A DNA stretch of 64,000 bases from Zeus faber. Its lineage: Eukaryota; Chordata; Actinopteri; Zeiformes; Zeidae. Positions 48,681 to 62,037 of this stretch are shown piece by piece. The notes beneath the pieces are model-generated. The model was not told the DNA's origin and ran no database searches. It saw only the letters and a list, made by a program, of their open reading frames with translations. Position 1 is the stretch's first letter, and the number at the start of each line of letters is the position of its first letter. Location: contig CAUIJY010000071.1 in the NCBI GenBank assembly GCA_960531495.1, positions 1,302,001 through 1,366,000 on the forward strand, written 5' to 3'. Both the position numbers and the translations under genes were made by a program.

Positions 48681-49303
48681 TTATTTGTCACATACATATT
48701 GAAGTTTTTTCGACTTCTGTCCACTTTTGTTCAGCTGATTGGTCCGACTCGAGGCAGGGAGTTTTCTTAATGTTTGTCTGTCTTACAGAGGGGATCGGCG
48801 CATGGGCTCGTAAGCAGTCCAGCAGTGGAACGCCATTCCTCCTGCTCCCAAGAGGATCATTATTATCCACAATTATTATAATGATCCTCAGTGATACATA
48901 TAATTGTGGCCTGCGTGCCGCAAGTTGAAATGAACAGTAAAACTTTCGCCATGTCGGCGCACCACAGCCATCTCCTTCCCTAAGCCCTTACCTGTGGGCA
49001 GAGACTTCCACAAGTTGCGCCTGAGCAGAGACCCGGTAGGGGCAGGGCGCCGAGTAAATGGCGCCCCGGAGTCTTTATGTTGTCCGCAGCCGGTGCTTGA
49101 CTACTTTGTCCGCCACATTTATATTTTGAATTTTATTTTCAAGTTGTAATTTCTCTTACCTGTTTTACTTTAAAATGACACAGAATAATAATTTATTACT
49201 TGTTAATTGTGATGAAAAATTTTAGCTCAAAATTGTATGCGAGCCATATACCGTCATCAAAAGAGCCGTAATTGGCTCGCGAGCCATAGGTTCCCGACCC
49301 CTG

Positions 49304-50091
49304 CTCTAGATTGATTCAATCTTTAAGCTTACTCAGATCTTCCTTGATCGGAACAATATCTCAGTGAGTCGTCACCTTCACTTTTCGGGAATCTTGTGTT
49401 GCCTTTGCTGGACCTGTCCAGACGACTCCTTGTTGGATATCTTACGGCCGGTCTCTGACTGCCGCTGGGCACACAACCTGGACATGAAGAGAGTCTCATC
49501 ATCGTCGCCAGATTGTTGGATAAATTATCCTAGGTGGTCGGTGAGGTTAATCTGCCCGCTACAGGAAAACAAAACTGAGAGTATTAAAGATATTTATTCT
49601 GCAAAATAAAGAGAAAGATACCGTCATGCTTCAAAGCAGTGTTCTGATCAGTCTACCCCTATTACTGACGAAGAGGGCTTTATACCAAAGAGAGGTTGTG
49701 TGTCAGGTGTCATTTACAACTCTGATCCTCAGTCATATCCCTGGGTGTTCCCCCAAACAGTGATTTAACAGTCAAACTTCGGTCACAGACACAATCCTAC
49801 TGTACCATAAAACAAACACACAACGCTCTTTTAAGTCCCTCTTGTCCTTATCCTTATCTCCACACAAGGTTAAGTGAAGGATGGAATGTGGTCTGGTTTT
49901 TCCAATACTACAACTGAAATGTTTTAGACAGTTTTTACACACAGACACATACAGACAATTTTTTTGTCTCTTTATATTAACTCTGAGTGACTCATAAAAA
50001 CCCATAGACAATGAGTTTTATAACTAAGTAACATACAAAAGGCTATTGTCCTGTATAAAACATGTAAAACCTCATTCAAATAGTTGATCAT
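49304..50091. other. Unassigned DNA
   Basis: An 81-codon + frame (49364-49609) and a 79-codon minus frame (50011-49772) show no recognisable domain. The base composition is ordinary. Confidence 0.35.
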
Positions 50092-50460
50092 GTGCATTTT
50101 TCTCTCACAGCCTACATACGTGCAACTGCGGCTCTAGCGCATGCCACTGTGATTGCACTGACGTTTCACCTTCTGGACTTGATAGACCTGCTGGCTAATT
50201 TAAGGGTCTTATTGGCCCGACTTAATGGCCTTGTTGGCCGACTTGAAGGACCTGCTGGATGCGTTGCCAAGCCCGCTTTGCGCACTCAAAGTTGTACTGC
50301 CACTGCGGTCCAGGCCTTTTGCCCGTTCCTCCAAGCCTGGCTGTCTGTTTGGGCCCACGAGTTCTGTGGAGCCTCAGCCTTCCGAGGGGTCTGAGGGTTC
50401 CGTGGGCCCTGGGTGTTCTGACATCATTGCTCTCAGCAATGCCTTGAGGTGAGGCCAATC
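50092..50460 (+). other. Possible exon region with a short internal duplication
   Basis: A pyrimidine-rich acceptor (TTTTTCTCTCACAG, about 50096-50109) precedes a 100-codon open frame (50092-50394). The frame includes a degenerate tandem of GACTT...GGCC/GACCTGCTGG words at 50176-50260, giving Leu/Ala/Arg-rich text. Overlapping frames on both strands are open because the stretch is GC-rich. I do not recognise a protein family, and the start codon lies before the acceptor, so coding status is doubtful. Confidence 0.2.
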
Positions 50461-50511
50461 TTTTTACTCTTAAGCCCTCACCACATGTAGCTGTACTTGG
50501 CTATACAGCGA

Positions 50512-51701
50512 GCTAAACACTCTTGCAATAAGTACCCAGAGACAGGAGCGCACTTTTGGTATCGTTAATGAAAGCGGTGTAAAACTGTGGAACAGTAGAG
50601 AAATATGCAGATAAACGATCAATCTCTATGCAGATGTAGATAACGTGTTAATACGTTGTCATAGCTCCCACATTGTATACATACAACAATAACATGAATT
50701 ATCTCACAAATTGTGCTTTCTCAAGGGCAGTGAAGAGGCTGATGGAAGAGATGTTAATCCGGGTCTGGGACATGATCAGATTGGCTGAGTGTGCCTTGAT
50801 CTGTTTATGCCTGTTCTGATTTTACTATTATATTATTATACTATCATCCAAATGCTATGATGTTGCAATACTGACTGCGCGGGGGGCGCACCGGGAGGCA
50901 GAACAACCGTGTTTTGGTTGCATCTAAATTTTTTAGTATGGCTTTTAAGTTGGTTTTTAACTGTATTTCTGTGTTTGTATTGGAACTGATTTTTTTAATC
51001 TGGCTTTTAAATCAGTTTTGAAACTGTATTTCTGTATCAGGATTGGGTCTGAATTTTTGGGACACATCATCAGTAGTGGACCCCAGGACCATGGGGTGTT
51101 TGACCATTATCACTAGACACCCTCGCCTGAGGAAGGCCCTCCCGTGGTTGATCAAGCCTCGGAGTGTGTCCCATAGCCAATTGGAGTTCAATTTGGGTTA
51201 TGCTCGATTGTGGGTAGGCAAAGAGTTTTGCTAAGCATTAATTTAGAATGATTTATGTTAAGAGTTTTGCTAAACATTAATTTTGAATGACCAATTTACT
51301 AATGCTTCATGCAATTATGCCATGTCAAGGTTGGTATGGTAAATTATAAAAAAAAAATAAAAGGTTACGTTTAATAGGTAAGTATTTAGAGGTGTCTTGT
51401 GTTCCTACTTTGTGTCAGGGTCTTCTGTAGGTTCAGAATGAAGTTAGCTCCTCGGCACATCTGAATTTATGGGGCATAGCTCCACCCATTTTTTGGAATA
51501 AACTCCTTTTATTTTCTTTGTTTTCTTCCAATAAAAATCCTAATTGGTTTTAACCAATTGGGGATGGGGGGATGGGTTTTAACCAACTTCATCTTTCATT
51601 TTCATAAACGTCCTTTACTTACTCAACTTACTACGCCGGATCGAGCTGTACACTCTACCTTCATCCACTCCCTCATTTTCATGAGGGAAAGGAGGATAGA
51701 A
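50512..51701. repeat. 1.19-kb duplicated sequence, copy 2
   Basis: It matches 1-1190 base for base except at two positions. The match ends at GGAGGATAGAA. Beyond it, copy 1 enters the purine array while this copy continues GAGAGAAGATAGAAGATAACG, a short purine-rich stretch, and then unrelated DNA. Upstream of 50512 there is no sequence to compare, since copy 1 begins at the window edge. Confidence 0.95.
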
Positions 51702-51727
51702 GAGAGAAGATAGAAGATAACGTATTG

Positions 51728-51771
51728 TCAGACGATTTAAAATGCTGAAAAGGCGGTTAGGTTAAAAGCTT
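51728..51771. repeat. Diverged satellite monomer fragment outside the array
   Basis: TCAGACGATTTAAAATGCTG followed by AAAAGGCGGTTAGGTTAAAAGCTT aligns with the satellite core TCAGCCGATTTAAACGTCG then AAAAGGCGGATCGGTTAAACGCTT. It is about 1.1 kb before the first clear monomer. Confidence 0.7.
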
Positions 51772-51778
51772 GTATGTG

Positions 51779-51805
51779 CGCCCCACACTGTATTGGTGTG
51801 GGGCG
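51779..51805. other. Perfect 10-bp stem inverted repeat (possible hairpin)
   Basis: CGCCCCACAC at 51779-51788 and GTGTGGGGCG at 51796-51805 are separated by seven bases. A terminator role is not implied. The flanks are GC-rich. Confidence 0.8.
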
Positions 51806-52832
51806 TGGTTGTGTGTTTGGGCGCCGCGCCCCTGCATCGATCTGGTCGCGATTCGCCTATCTCTCCCAGTGCCAAAACTTATATTCACAAATACACCACA
51901 CAATAGGCCTAGGGCTTGCGGGATGGGTGGGGTGCAAGCTATATAGGTGGGGATGCAGCGGGCAGCTGCCATCTTGCCTGTCACGCTCCTGCCCCAGCGT
52001 GCTTCTCGTCCGTTACGAAATGTTAATCCGACTCATATTGGCTTAGAATGCATACACTCGCACACGAATCCTACTCCAAGCAACACTCCACCAGACCAGG
52101 GTCTGCGGGGCAGGAGGGGTGTGAGTGATTCAGGGTCGACTTGCCTGAAGGACTTGCATCCCCAACCCCGCAATTTTGACTGCAATAGGCAACAGTACAC
52201 ATTTAGCACTGGGGTTTTCCGGGATGGACAGACAGGCGGTCCTATCACACACACACACACATGCACACACCACCACACCTTCTTTGAATGCACCCCAGCA
52301 GCCTTCTGGTTGCATTACTCTCCTTTTCTCCCTCATTTACTGCCATAACTATGACAGGAAGAGGCCAGGTGACCATTTGTCATTCCAGTTTTCCTGGACC
52401 TAATCAACTGTTTTTCATTACATGTTGTCGTCCAATGTTAATTTTTTTGTGTAAATGTTTTCAGGTTCTATGTTTAATTGTCTCACCGGCCATGATTCTC
52501 TCCCTCTTGGGGTAGTGATCAGTTGTTTATAGACCCAAACATGATAAATAGTTTTCCAAAGAGGGGGGTTGGTGGTGGTTCTCTTTGACCAAAAACTGTG
52601 CTCTTGTCATCCTACAGGTCATCCACTGGACAGAATTATTGCAGCAGTTCTTGATGATTTAAGAATTAATAAAGTGTTGCATTGCAGGTGGAGAACTTGA
52701 GCTACACTTGCGGACTAACTCTGTCCTAGATGCAATGGCATGCAAATACTCTTTGTTGTATGCCCAGCATGCTGACAGGATGGGTTGAAAATAAATAAAT
52801 AAAAAATAAAATTACTCTGTGTGGCAGGATCA
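51806..52832. other. Mixed-composition DNA without a recognisable gene
   Basis: It contains a GC-rich part (51806-52130), a short (CA)n tract at 52247-52262, overlapping short frames on both strands and AT-rich text (AATAAATAAATAAAAAATAAA near 52790) just before the satellite. There is no domain or transposon end that I can name. Confidence 0.4.
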
Positions 52833-54380
52833 GACAAAAGGTCAAACATGTATTTGTCGAGTTACGCATTTTCAGCCCATTTAAACGTCGAAAAGGCGGA
52901 TCGGTTAAACGCTACAGTCATTACTCTGTGTGACAGTGTCAGGCAGTTTAAATACTATGATGAACTAGTATGTGCTGCTAAAGTGTTGTTTGTCAAACAG
53001 TTGTAGGTCCTTCTAACATTTATTTTTCGAGTAATGATTATTTTTATCAACGTCTGCACATGTGGGAAAAAACGCATTTTCAGCCGATTTAAACGCCGAA
53101 AGGGCGGATCGGTTAAACGCTACAGTCATTACTCTGTGCGACAGTGTCAGACAGTTTAAATACTATGATGAACTAGTATGTGCTGCTAAAGTGTTGTCTG
53201 TCAACGAGTTTTAGGCTCATATAAAATGTATTTTTCGAGTTATGAGTATTTTCAGAATTTTGGACGGTTTGCTGCCTTGCTGAATTAGAGAAACACCGAA
53301 CCAATGTCTCTTTATAGGTGAATGATTCAGAATGCTGCAGTACACCATATAATTTTAATTAATATGAGGAACAATTATGTGCTTAAGTCTTTCTCAAAGA
53401 CAGTTTAAATACAATGATAAACTAGTATGTGCTGCTAAAGTGTTGTTTGTCAACCAGTTTTAGGCCCATATAAAATGTATTTCTCGAGTTATGATCATTT
53501 TCATCAAAGTCTACACATGTGGGAAAAAACGCATTTTCAGCCGATTTAAACGTCGATTTGGCGGAACGGTTAAACGCTTCAGTCATTACTCTATGTGACA
53601 GTGTCAGACAGTTTAAATACAATGATAAACTAGTATGTGCTGCTAAAGTGTTGTTTGTCAACCAGTTTTAGGCCCATATAAAATGTATTTTTCGAGTTAT
53701 GATCATTTTCAGAACTTTGGATCGTTTGCTGTCTAGCTGAATTAGAGAAACACCGAACCATTGTCTCTTTGTAGGCGCATGATTTAGAATGCTGCAGTAC
53801 ACCATATAACTTTAATGAATATGAGGAACTATTATGTGCTTCTTATGTCTTTCTCAAAGACAGTTTTAATACAATGATAAACTAGTATGTGCTGCTAAAG
53901 TCTTGTTTGTCAACCAGTTTTAGGCCCATATAAAATGTATTTTTCGAGTTCTGATAATTTTCATCAAAGTCTACACATGTGGGAAAAAACGCATTTTCAG
54001 TCGATTTAAACGTCGAAAAGGCGAATCGGTTAAACGCTTAAGTCATTACTCCATGTGACAGTGTCAGACAGTTTAAATACAATGATGAACTAGTATGTGC
54101 TGCTAAAGTGTTGTTTGTCAACCAGTTTTAGGCCCATATAAAATGTATTTTTCGAGTTATGATCATTTTCAGAAATTTGGACGATTTGCTGTCTAGCTGA
54201 ATTTGAGAAACACTGAACCATTGCCTCTTTGTAGGTGCATGATTTAGAATGCTGCAGTACACCATATAACTTTAATTAATATGAGGAACAATTATGTGCT
54301 TCTTATGTCTTTCGCAAAGACAGTTTAAATACAATGATAAACTAGTATGTGCTGCTAAAGTGTTGTTTGTCAACCAGTTT

Positions 54381-55414
54381 TAGGCCCATATAAAATGTAT
54401 TTTTCGAGTTATGATAATTTTCATCAAAGTCTACACGTGGGAAAAAACGAATTTTCAGCCGATTTTAACGTCGATTTGGCGGAACGGTTAAACGCTTCAG
54501 TCATTACTCTATGTGACAGTGTCAGACAGTTTAAATACAATGATAAACTAGTATGTGCTGCTAAAGTCTTGTTTGTCAACCAGTTTTAGGCCCATATAAA
54601 ATGTATTTTTCGAGTTCTGATAATTTTCATCAAAGTCTACACATGTGGGAAAAAACGCATTTTCAGTCGATTGAAACGTCGAAAAGGCGAATCGGTTAAA
54701 CGCTTCAGTCATTACTCCATGTGACAGTGTCAGACAGTTTAAATACAATGATGAACTAGTATGTGCTGCTAAAGTGTTGTTTGACAACCAGTTTTAGGCC
54801 CATATAAAATGTATTTTTCGAGTTCTGATAATTTTCATCAAAGTCTACACGTGGGAAAAAACGCATTTTCAGCCGATTTTAACGTCGATTTGGCGGAACG
54901 GTTAAACGCTTCAGTCATTACTCTATGTGACAGTGTCAGACAGTTTAAATACAATGATAAACTAGTATGTGCTGCTAAAGTCTTGTTTGTCAACCAGTTT
55001 TAGGCCCATATAAAATGTATTTTTCGAGTTCTGATAATTTTCATCAAAGTCTACACATGTGGGAAAAAACGCATTTTCAGTCGATTGAAACGTCGAAAAG
55101 GCGAATCGGTTAAACGCTTCAGTCATTACTCCATGTGACAGTGTCAGACAGTTTAAATACAATGATGAACTAGTATGTGCTGCTAAAGTGTTGTTTGACA
55201 ACCAGTTTTAGGCCCATATAAAATGTATTTTTCGAGTTCTGATAATTTTCATCAAAGTCTACACGTGGGAAAAAACGCATTTTCAGCCGATTTTAACGTC
55301 GATTTGGCGGAACGGTTAAACGCTTCAGTCATTACTCTATGTGACAGTGTCAGACAGTTTAAATACAATGATAAACTAGTATGTGCTGCTAAAGTGTTGT
55401 TTGTCAAACAGTTT
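54381..55414. repeat. 414-bp dimeric higher-order repeat (206 + 208 bp class A monomers)
   Basis: Monomer starts at 54381, 54587, 54795, 55001 and 55209 alternate 206 and 208 bp. The 206-bp member carries ACACGTGGG and GTCGATTTGGCGG; the 208-bp member carries ACACATGTGGG and CGAAAAGGCGAATCGG. The same arrangement returns at 62750-63783. Confidence 0.9.
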
Positions 55415-56690
55415 TAGGTCCATATAAAATGTATTTTTCGAGTTATGATCATTTTCAGAACTTTGGACGATTTGCTGTCTAGCTGAATTAGAGAAACACC
55501 GAACAATTGTCTCTTTGTAGGTGCATGATTTTGAATGCTGCAGTACACCATATAACTTTAATTAATATGAGGAACAATTATGTGCTTCTTAAGTCTTTCT
55601 CAAAGACAGTTTAAATACAATGATAAACTAGTATGTGCAGCTAAAGTCTTGTTTGTCAACCAGTTTTAGGCCCATATAAAATGTATTTTTCGAGTTATGA
55701 TAATTTTCATCAATGTCTACACGTGGGAAAAAACGCATTTTCAGTCGATTTAAACGTCGATTTGGCGGAACGGTTAAACGCTTCAGTCATTACTCTATGT
55801 GACAGTGTCAGTCAGTTTAAATACAATGATGAACTAGTATGTGCTGCTAAAGTCTTGTTTGTCAACCAGTTTTAGGCCCATATAAAATGTATTTTTCGAG
55901 TTCAGATAATTTTCATCAGTCTACACGTGGGAAAAAAAAATTTTCAGTCGATTTAAACGTCGATTTGGCGAAAGTTTAAACACTTCAGTCATTACTCTAT
56001 GTGACAGTGTCAGACAGTTTAAATACAATGATAAACTAGTATGTGCTGCTAAAGTCTTGTTTGTCAACCAGTTTTAGGCCCATATAAAATGTATTTTTCG
56101 AGTTATGATCATTTTCATCAATGTCTACACGTGGGGAAAAACGCATTTTCAGTCGATTTCAACGTCGATTTGGCGGAACGGTTAAACGCTTCAGTCATTA
56201 CTCTATGTGACAGTGTCAGTCAGTTTAAATACAATGATGAACTAGTATGTGCTGCTAAAGTCTTGTTTGTCAACCAGTTTTAGGCCCATATAAAATGTAT
56301 TTTTCGAGTTCAGATAATTTTCATCAGTCTACACGTGGGAAAAAACGCATTTTCAGTCGATTTAAACGTCGATTTGGCGGAACGGTTAAACACTTCAGTC
56401 ATTACTCTATGTGACAGTGTCAGACAGTTTAAATACAATGATAAACTAGTATGTGCTGCTAAAGTCTTGTTTGTCAACCAGTTTTAGGCCCAAATAAAAT
56501 GTATTTTTCGAGTTCTGATAATTTTCATCAAAGTCTACACGTGAGAAAAAACGCATTTTCAGCCGATTTAAACGTCGAAAAGGCGAATCGGTTGAACGCT
56601 TCAGTCATTACTCTATGTGACAGTGTCAGAAAGTGTAAATACAATGATAAACTAGTATGTGCTGCTAATGTGTTGTTTGCCAACCAGTTT

Positions 56691-58116
56691 TAGGCCCATA
56701 TAAAATGTATTTTTCGAGTTATGATCATTTTCCGAACTTTGGACCGTTTGCTGTCTAGCTGAATTAGAGAAACACCGAACCATTGTCTCTTTGTAGGCGC
56801 ATGATTTAGAATGCTGCAGTACACCATATAACTTTAATGAATATGAGGAACTATTATGTGCTTCTTAAGTCTTTCTCAAAGACAGTTTAAATACAATGAT
56901 AAACTAGTATGTGCTGCTAAAGTCTTGTTTGTCAACCAGTTTTAGGCCCATATAAAATGTATTTTTCGAGTTCTGATCATTTTCATCAAAGTCTACACAT
57001 GTGGGAAAAAACGCATTTTCAGTCGATTTAAACGTCGAAAAGGCGAATCGGTTAAACGCTTCAGTCATTACTCCATGTGACAGTGTCAGACAGTTTAAAT
57101 ACAATGATGAACTAGTATGTGCTGCTAAAGTGTTGTTTGTCAACCAGTTTTAGGCCCATATAAAATGTATTTTTCGAGTTCTGATCATTTTCAGAACTTT
57201 GGACGATTTGCTGTCGAGCTGAATTAGAGAAACACCGAACCATTGTCTCTTTGTAGGTGAATGATTCAGAATGCTGCAGTACACCATATAACTTTAATTA
57301 ATATGAGGAACAATTATTTTGCTTCTTAAGTCTTTCTCAAAGACAGTTTAAATACAATGATGAACTAGTATGTGCTGCTTATGTCTTGTCTGTCAACCAG
57401 TTTTAGGCCCATATAAAATGTATTTTTCGAGTTATGATCATTTTCCGAACTTTGGACCGTTTGCTGTCTAGCTGAATTAGAGAAACACCGAACCATTGTC
57501 TCTTCGTAGGCGCATGATTTAGAATGCTGCAGTACACCATATAACTTTAATGAATATGAGGAACTATTATGTGCTTCTTAAGTCTTTCTCAAAGACAGTT
57601 TAAATACAATGATAAACTAGTATGTGCTGCTAAAGTCTTGTTTGTCAACCAGTTTTAGGCCCATATAAAATGTATTTTTCAAGTTCTGATCATTTTCATC
57701 AAAGTCTACACATGTGGGAAAAAACGCATTTTCAGTCGATTTAAACGTCGAAAAGGCGAATCGGTTAAACGCTTCAGTCTTTACTCCATGTGACAGTGTC
57801 AGACAGTTTAAATACAATGATGAACTAGTATGTGCTGCTAAAGTGTTGTTTGTCAACCAGTTTTAGGCCCATATAAAATGTATTTTTCGAGTTCTGATCA
57901 TTTTCAGAACTTTGGACGATTTGCTGTCGAGCTGAATTAGAGAAACACCGAACCATTGTCTCTTTGTAGGTGAATGATTCAGAATGCTGCAGTACACCAT
58001 ATAACTTTAATTAATATGAGGAACAATTATTTTGCTTCTTAAGTCTTTCTCAAAGACATTTTAAATACAATGATGAACTAGTATGTGCTGCTTATGTCTT
58101 GTCTGTCAACCAGTTT
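56691..58116. repeat. 713-bp higher-order repeat (B-A-B), two tandem copies
   Basis: Starts at 56691, 56943 and 57151, then 57404, 57656 and 57864, give 252 + 208 + 253 bp twice. Shared private variants include TTTTCCGAACTTTGGACCG (near 56728 and 57441) and AATTATTTTGCTTC (near 57311 and 58024). Confidence 0.9.
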
Positions 58117-59197
58117 TAGGCCCATATAAAATGTATTTTTCGAGTTCTGATAATTTTCATCAAAGTCTACACATGTGGGAAAAAATGCATTTTCAGCCGA
58201 TTTTAACGTCGATTTGGTGGAACGGTTAAACGCTTCAGTCATTACTCCATGTGACAGTGTCAGACAGTTTAAATACAATGATAAACTAGTATGTGCTGCT
58301 AAAGTGTTGTTTGCAAACAGTTTTAGGCCCATATAAAATGTATTTTTCGAGTTCTGATAATTTTCATCAAAGTCTACACGTGGGAAAAAACGCATTTTCA
58401 GCCGATTTTAACGTCGATTTGGCGGAACGGTTAAACGCTTCAGTCATTACTCTATGTGACAGTGTCAGACAGTTTAAATACAATGATAAACTAGTATGTG
58501 CTGCTAAAGTGTTGTTTGTCAAACAGTTTTAGGCCCATATAAAATGTATTTTTCGAGTTATGATCATTTTCAGAACTTTGGACGATTTGCTGTCTAGCTG
58601 AATTAGAGAAACACCGAGCAATTGTCTCTTTGTAGGTGCATGATTTTGAATGCTGCAGTACACCATATAACTTTAATTAATATGAGGAACAATTATGTGC
58701 TTCTTAAGTCTTTCTCAAAGACAGTTTAAATACAATGGTGAACTAGTATATGCTGCTAAAGTGTTGTTTGTCAAACAGTTTTAGGCCCATGTACAATGTA
58801 TTTGTCGAGTTATGATCATTTTCATCATAGTGTGCACATGTGGGAAAAAACGCATTTTCAGCCGATTTAAACGTCGAAAAGGGGAATTGGTTAAACGCTT
58901 CAGTCATTACTCTGTGTGACAGTGTCAGACAGTTAAAATACAATGGTGAACTAGTATATGCTGCTAAAGTGTTGTTTGTCAAACAGTTTTAGGCCCATAT
59001 AAAATGTATTTGTCGAGTTATGATCATTTTCATCATTGTGTGCACATGTGGGAAAAAACGCATTTTCAGCCGATTTAAACGTCGAAAAGGAGAATTGGTT
59101 AAACGCTTCAGTCATTACTCTGTGTGACAGTGTCAGACAGTTTAAATACAATGGTGAACTAGTATATGCTGCTAAAGCGTTGTTTGTCAAACAGTTT

Positions 59198-62037
59198 TAG
59201 GCCCATACAACATGTATTTGTCGAGGAATGAGCATTTTCAGAACATTGGACGGTTTGCTGTCTAGCTGAATTAGAGAAACACCGAACCATTGTCTATTCA
59301 GAGGTGAATGATTCAGAATGCTGCAGTACAGCATAGAAATTTAATTAATATGATGAACTATTATGTGCTTCTTAAGTGTTTCTCACAGATTTCTAGGCCC
59401 ATCTAACATGTATTTGTGGAGTTATGATCATTTTCATCATTGTGTGCACATGTGGGAAAAAACGCATTTTCAGCCGATTTAAACGTCGAAAAGGGGAATT
59501 GGTTAAACGCTTCAGTCATTACTCTGTGTGACAGTGTCAGACAGTTTAAATACAATGGTGAACTAGTATATGCTGCTAAAGTGTTGTTTGTCAAACAGTT
59601 TTAGGCCCATGTACAATGTATTTGTCGAGTTATGATTATTTTCATCATTGTGTGCACATGTGGGAAAAAAGGCATTTTCAGCCGATTTAAACGTCGAAAA
59701 GGGGAATTGGTTAAACGCTTCAGTCATTACTCTGTGTGACAGTGTCAGACAGTTTAAATACAATGGTGAACTAGTATATGCTGCTAAAGCGTTGTTTGTC
59801 AAACAGTTTTAGGCCCATACAACATGTATTTGACGAGGTATGAGCATTTTCAGAACATTGGACGGTTTGCTGTCTAGCTGAATTAGAGAAACACCGAACC
59901 ATTGTCTCTTCAGAGGTGAATGATTCAGAATGCTGCAGTACAGCATAGAAATTTTATTAATATGATGAACTATTATGTGCTTCCTAAGTTTTTCTCTCAG
60001 ATTTCTATGCCCATCTAACATGTATTTCTGGAGTTATGATCATTTTCAGAACTTGTGACGGTTTGCTGTCTAGCTGAATTAGAGAAACACCGAACCATTG
60101 TCTCTTCAGAGGTGAATGATTCAGAATGCTGCAGTACAGCATAGAAATTTAATTAATATGATGAACTATTATGTGCTTCTTAAGTGTTTCTCACAGATTT
60201 CTAGGCCCATCTAACATGTATTTGTGGAGTTATGATCATTTTCATCATTGTGTGCACATGTGGGAAAAAACGCATTTTCAGCCGATTTAAACGTCGAAAA
60301 GGGGAATTGGTTAAACGCTTCAGTCATTACTCTGTTTGACAGTGTCAGACAGTTTAAATACAATGGTGAACTAGTATATGCTGCTAAAGTGTTGTTTGTC
60401 AAACAGTTTTAGGCCCATCTAACATGTATTTGTCGAGTTATGATCATTTTCATCATTATGTGCACATGTGGGAAAAAACGCATTTTCAGCCGATTTAAAC
60501 ATCGAAAAGGGGAATTGGTTAAACGCTTCAGTCATTACTCTGTGTGACAGTGTCAGACAGTCTAAATACAATGGTGAACTAGTTTATGCTGCTAAAGCGT
60601 TGTTTGTCAAACAGTTTTAGGCCCATACAACATGTATTTGTCGAGGTATGAGCATTTTCAGAACATTGGACGGTTTGCTGTCTAGCTGAATTAGAGAAAC
60701 ACCGAACCATTGTCTATTCAGAGGTGAATGATTCAGAATGCTGCAGTACAGCATAGAAATTTAATTAATATGATGAACTATTATGTGCTTCTTAAGTGTT
60801 TCTCACAGATTTCTAGGCCCATCTAACATGTATTTGTGGAGTTATGATCATTTTCATCATTGTGTGCACATGTGGGAAAAAACGCATTTTCAGCCGATTC
60901 AAACGTCGAAAAGGGGAATTGGTTAAACGCTTCAGTCATTACTCTGTGTGACAGTGTCAGACAGTTTAAATACAATGGTGAACTAGTATATGCTGCTAAA
61001 GTGTTGTTTGTCAAACAGTTTTAGGCCCATGTACAATGTATTTGTCGAGTTATGATTATTTTCATCATTGTGTGCACATGTGGGAAAAAAGGCATTTTCA
61101 GCCGATTTAAACGTCGAAAAGGGGAATTGGTTAAACGCTTCAGTCATTACTCTGTGTGACAGTGTCAGACAGTTTAAATACAATGGTGAACTAGTATATG
61201 CTGCTAAAGCGTTGTTTGTCAAACAGTTTTAGGCCCATACAACATGTATTTGACGAGGTATGAGCATTTTCAGAACATTGGACGGTTTGCTGTCTAGCTG
61301 AATTAGAGAAACACCGAACCATTGTCTCTTCAGAGGTGAATGATTCAGAATGCTGCAGTACAGCATAGAAATTTTATTAATATGATGAACTATTATGTGC
61401 TTCCTAAGTTTTTCTCTCAGATTTCTATGCCCATCTAACATGTATTTCTGGAGTTATGATCATTTTCAGAACTTGTGACGGTTTGCTGTCTAGCTGAATT
61501 AGAGAAACACCGAACCATTGTCTCTTCAGAGGTGAATGATTCAGAATGCTGCAGTACAGCATAGAAATTTAATTAATATGATGAACTATTATGTGCTTCT
61601 TAAGTGTTTCTCACAGATTTCTAGGCCCATCTAACATGTATTTGTGGAGTTATGATCATTTTCATCATTGTGTGCACATGTGGGAAAAAACGCATTTTCA
61701 GCCGATTTAAACGTCGAAAAGGGGAATTGGTTAAACGCTTCAGTCATTACTCTGTTTGACAGTGTCAGACAGTTTAAATACAATGGTGAACTAGTATATG
61801 CTGCTAAAGTGTTGTTTGTCAAACAGTTTTAGGCCCATCTAACATGTATTTGTCGAGTTATGATCATTTTCATCATTATGTGCACATGTGGGAAAAAACG
61901 CATTTTCAGCCGATTTAAACATCGAAAAGGGGAATTGGTTAAACGCTTCAGTCATTACTCTGTGTGACAGTGTCAGACAGTCTAAATACAATGGTGAACT
62001 AGTTTATGCTGCTAAAGCGTTGTTTGTCAAACAGTTT
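59198..62037. repeat. 1420-bp higher-order repeat (C-A-A-C-C-A-A), two tandem copies
   Basis: Starts at 59198, 59394, 59602, 59810, 60006, 60202 and 60410 repeat at 60618 onward with the same lengths (196, 208, 208, 196, 196, 208, 208). The copies differ at only a few bases (for example T/C near 60890) and share a private CTGTTTGACAG variant (near 60331 and 61751). Confidence 0.95.

Larger units (their letters stand above)
48429..49303 (-). mobile_element. Internally deleted hAT element (one terminus visible)
   Basis: The minus strand begins CAGGGGTCGGGAACCTATGG at 49303, a hAT-type terminal inverted repeat, and runs through GAGCCA-rich text and a GC-rich patch (48950-49110) to the transposase remnant. 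The opposite terminus and an 8-bp target duplication were not found between 47600 and 48429, so the far end is probably lost. Confidence 0.6.
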
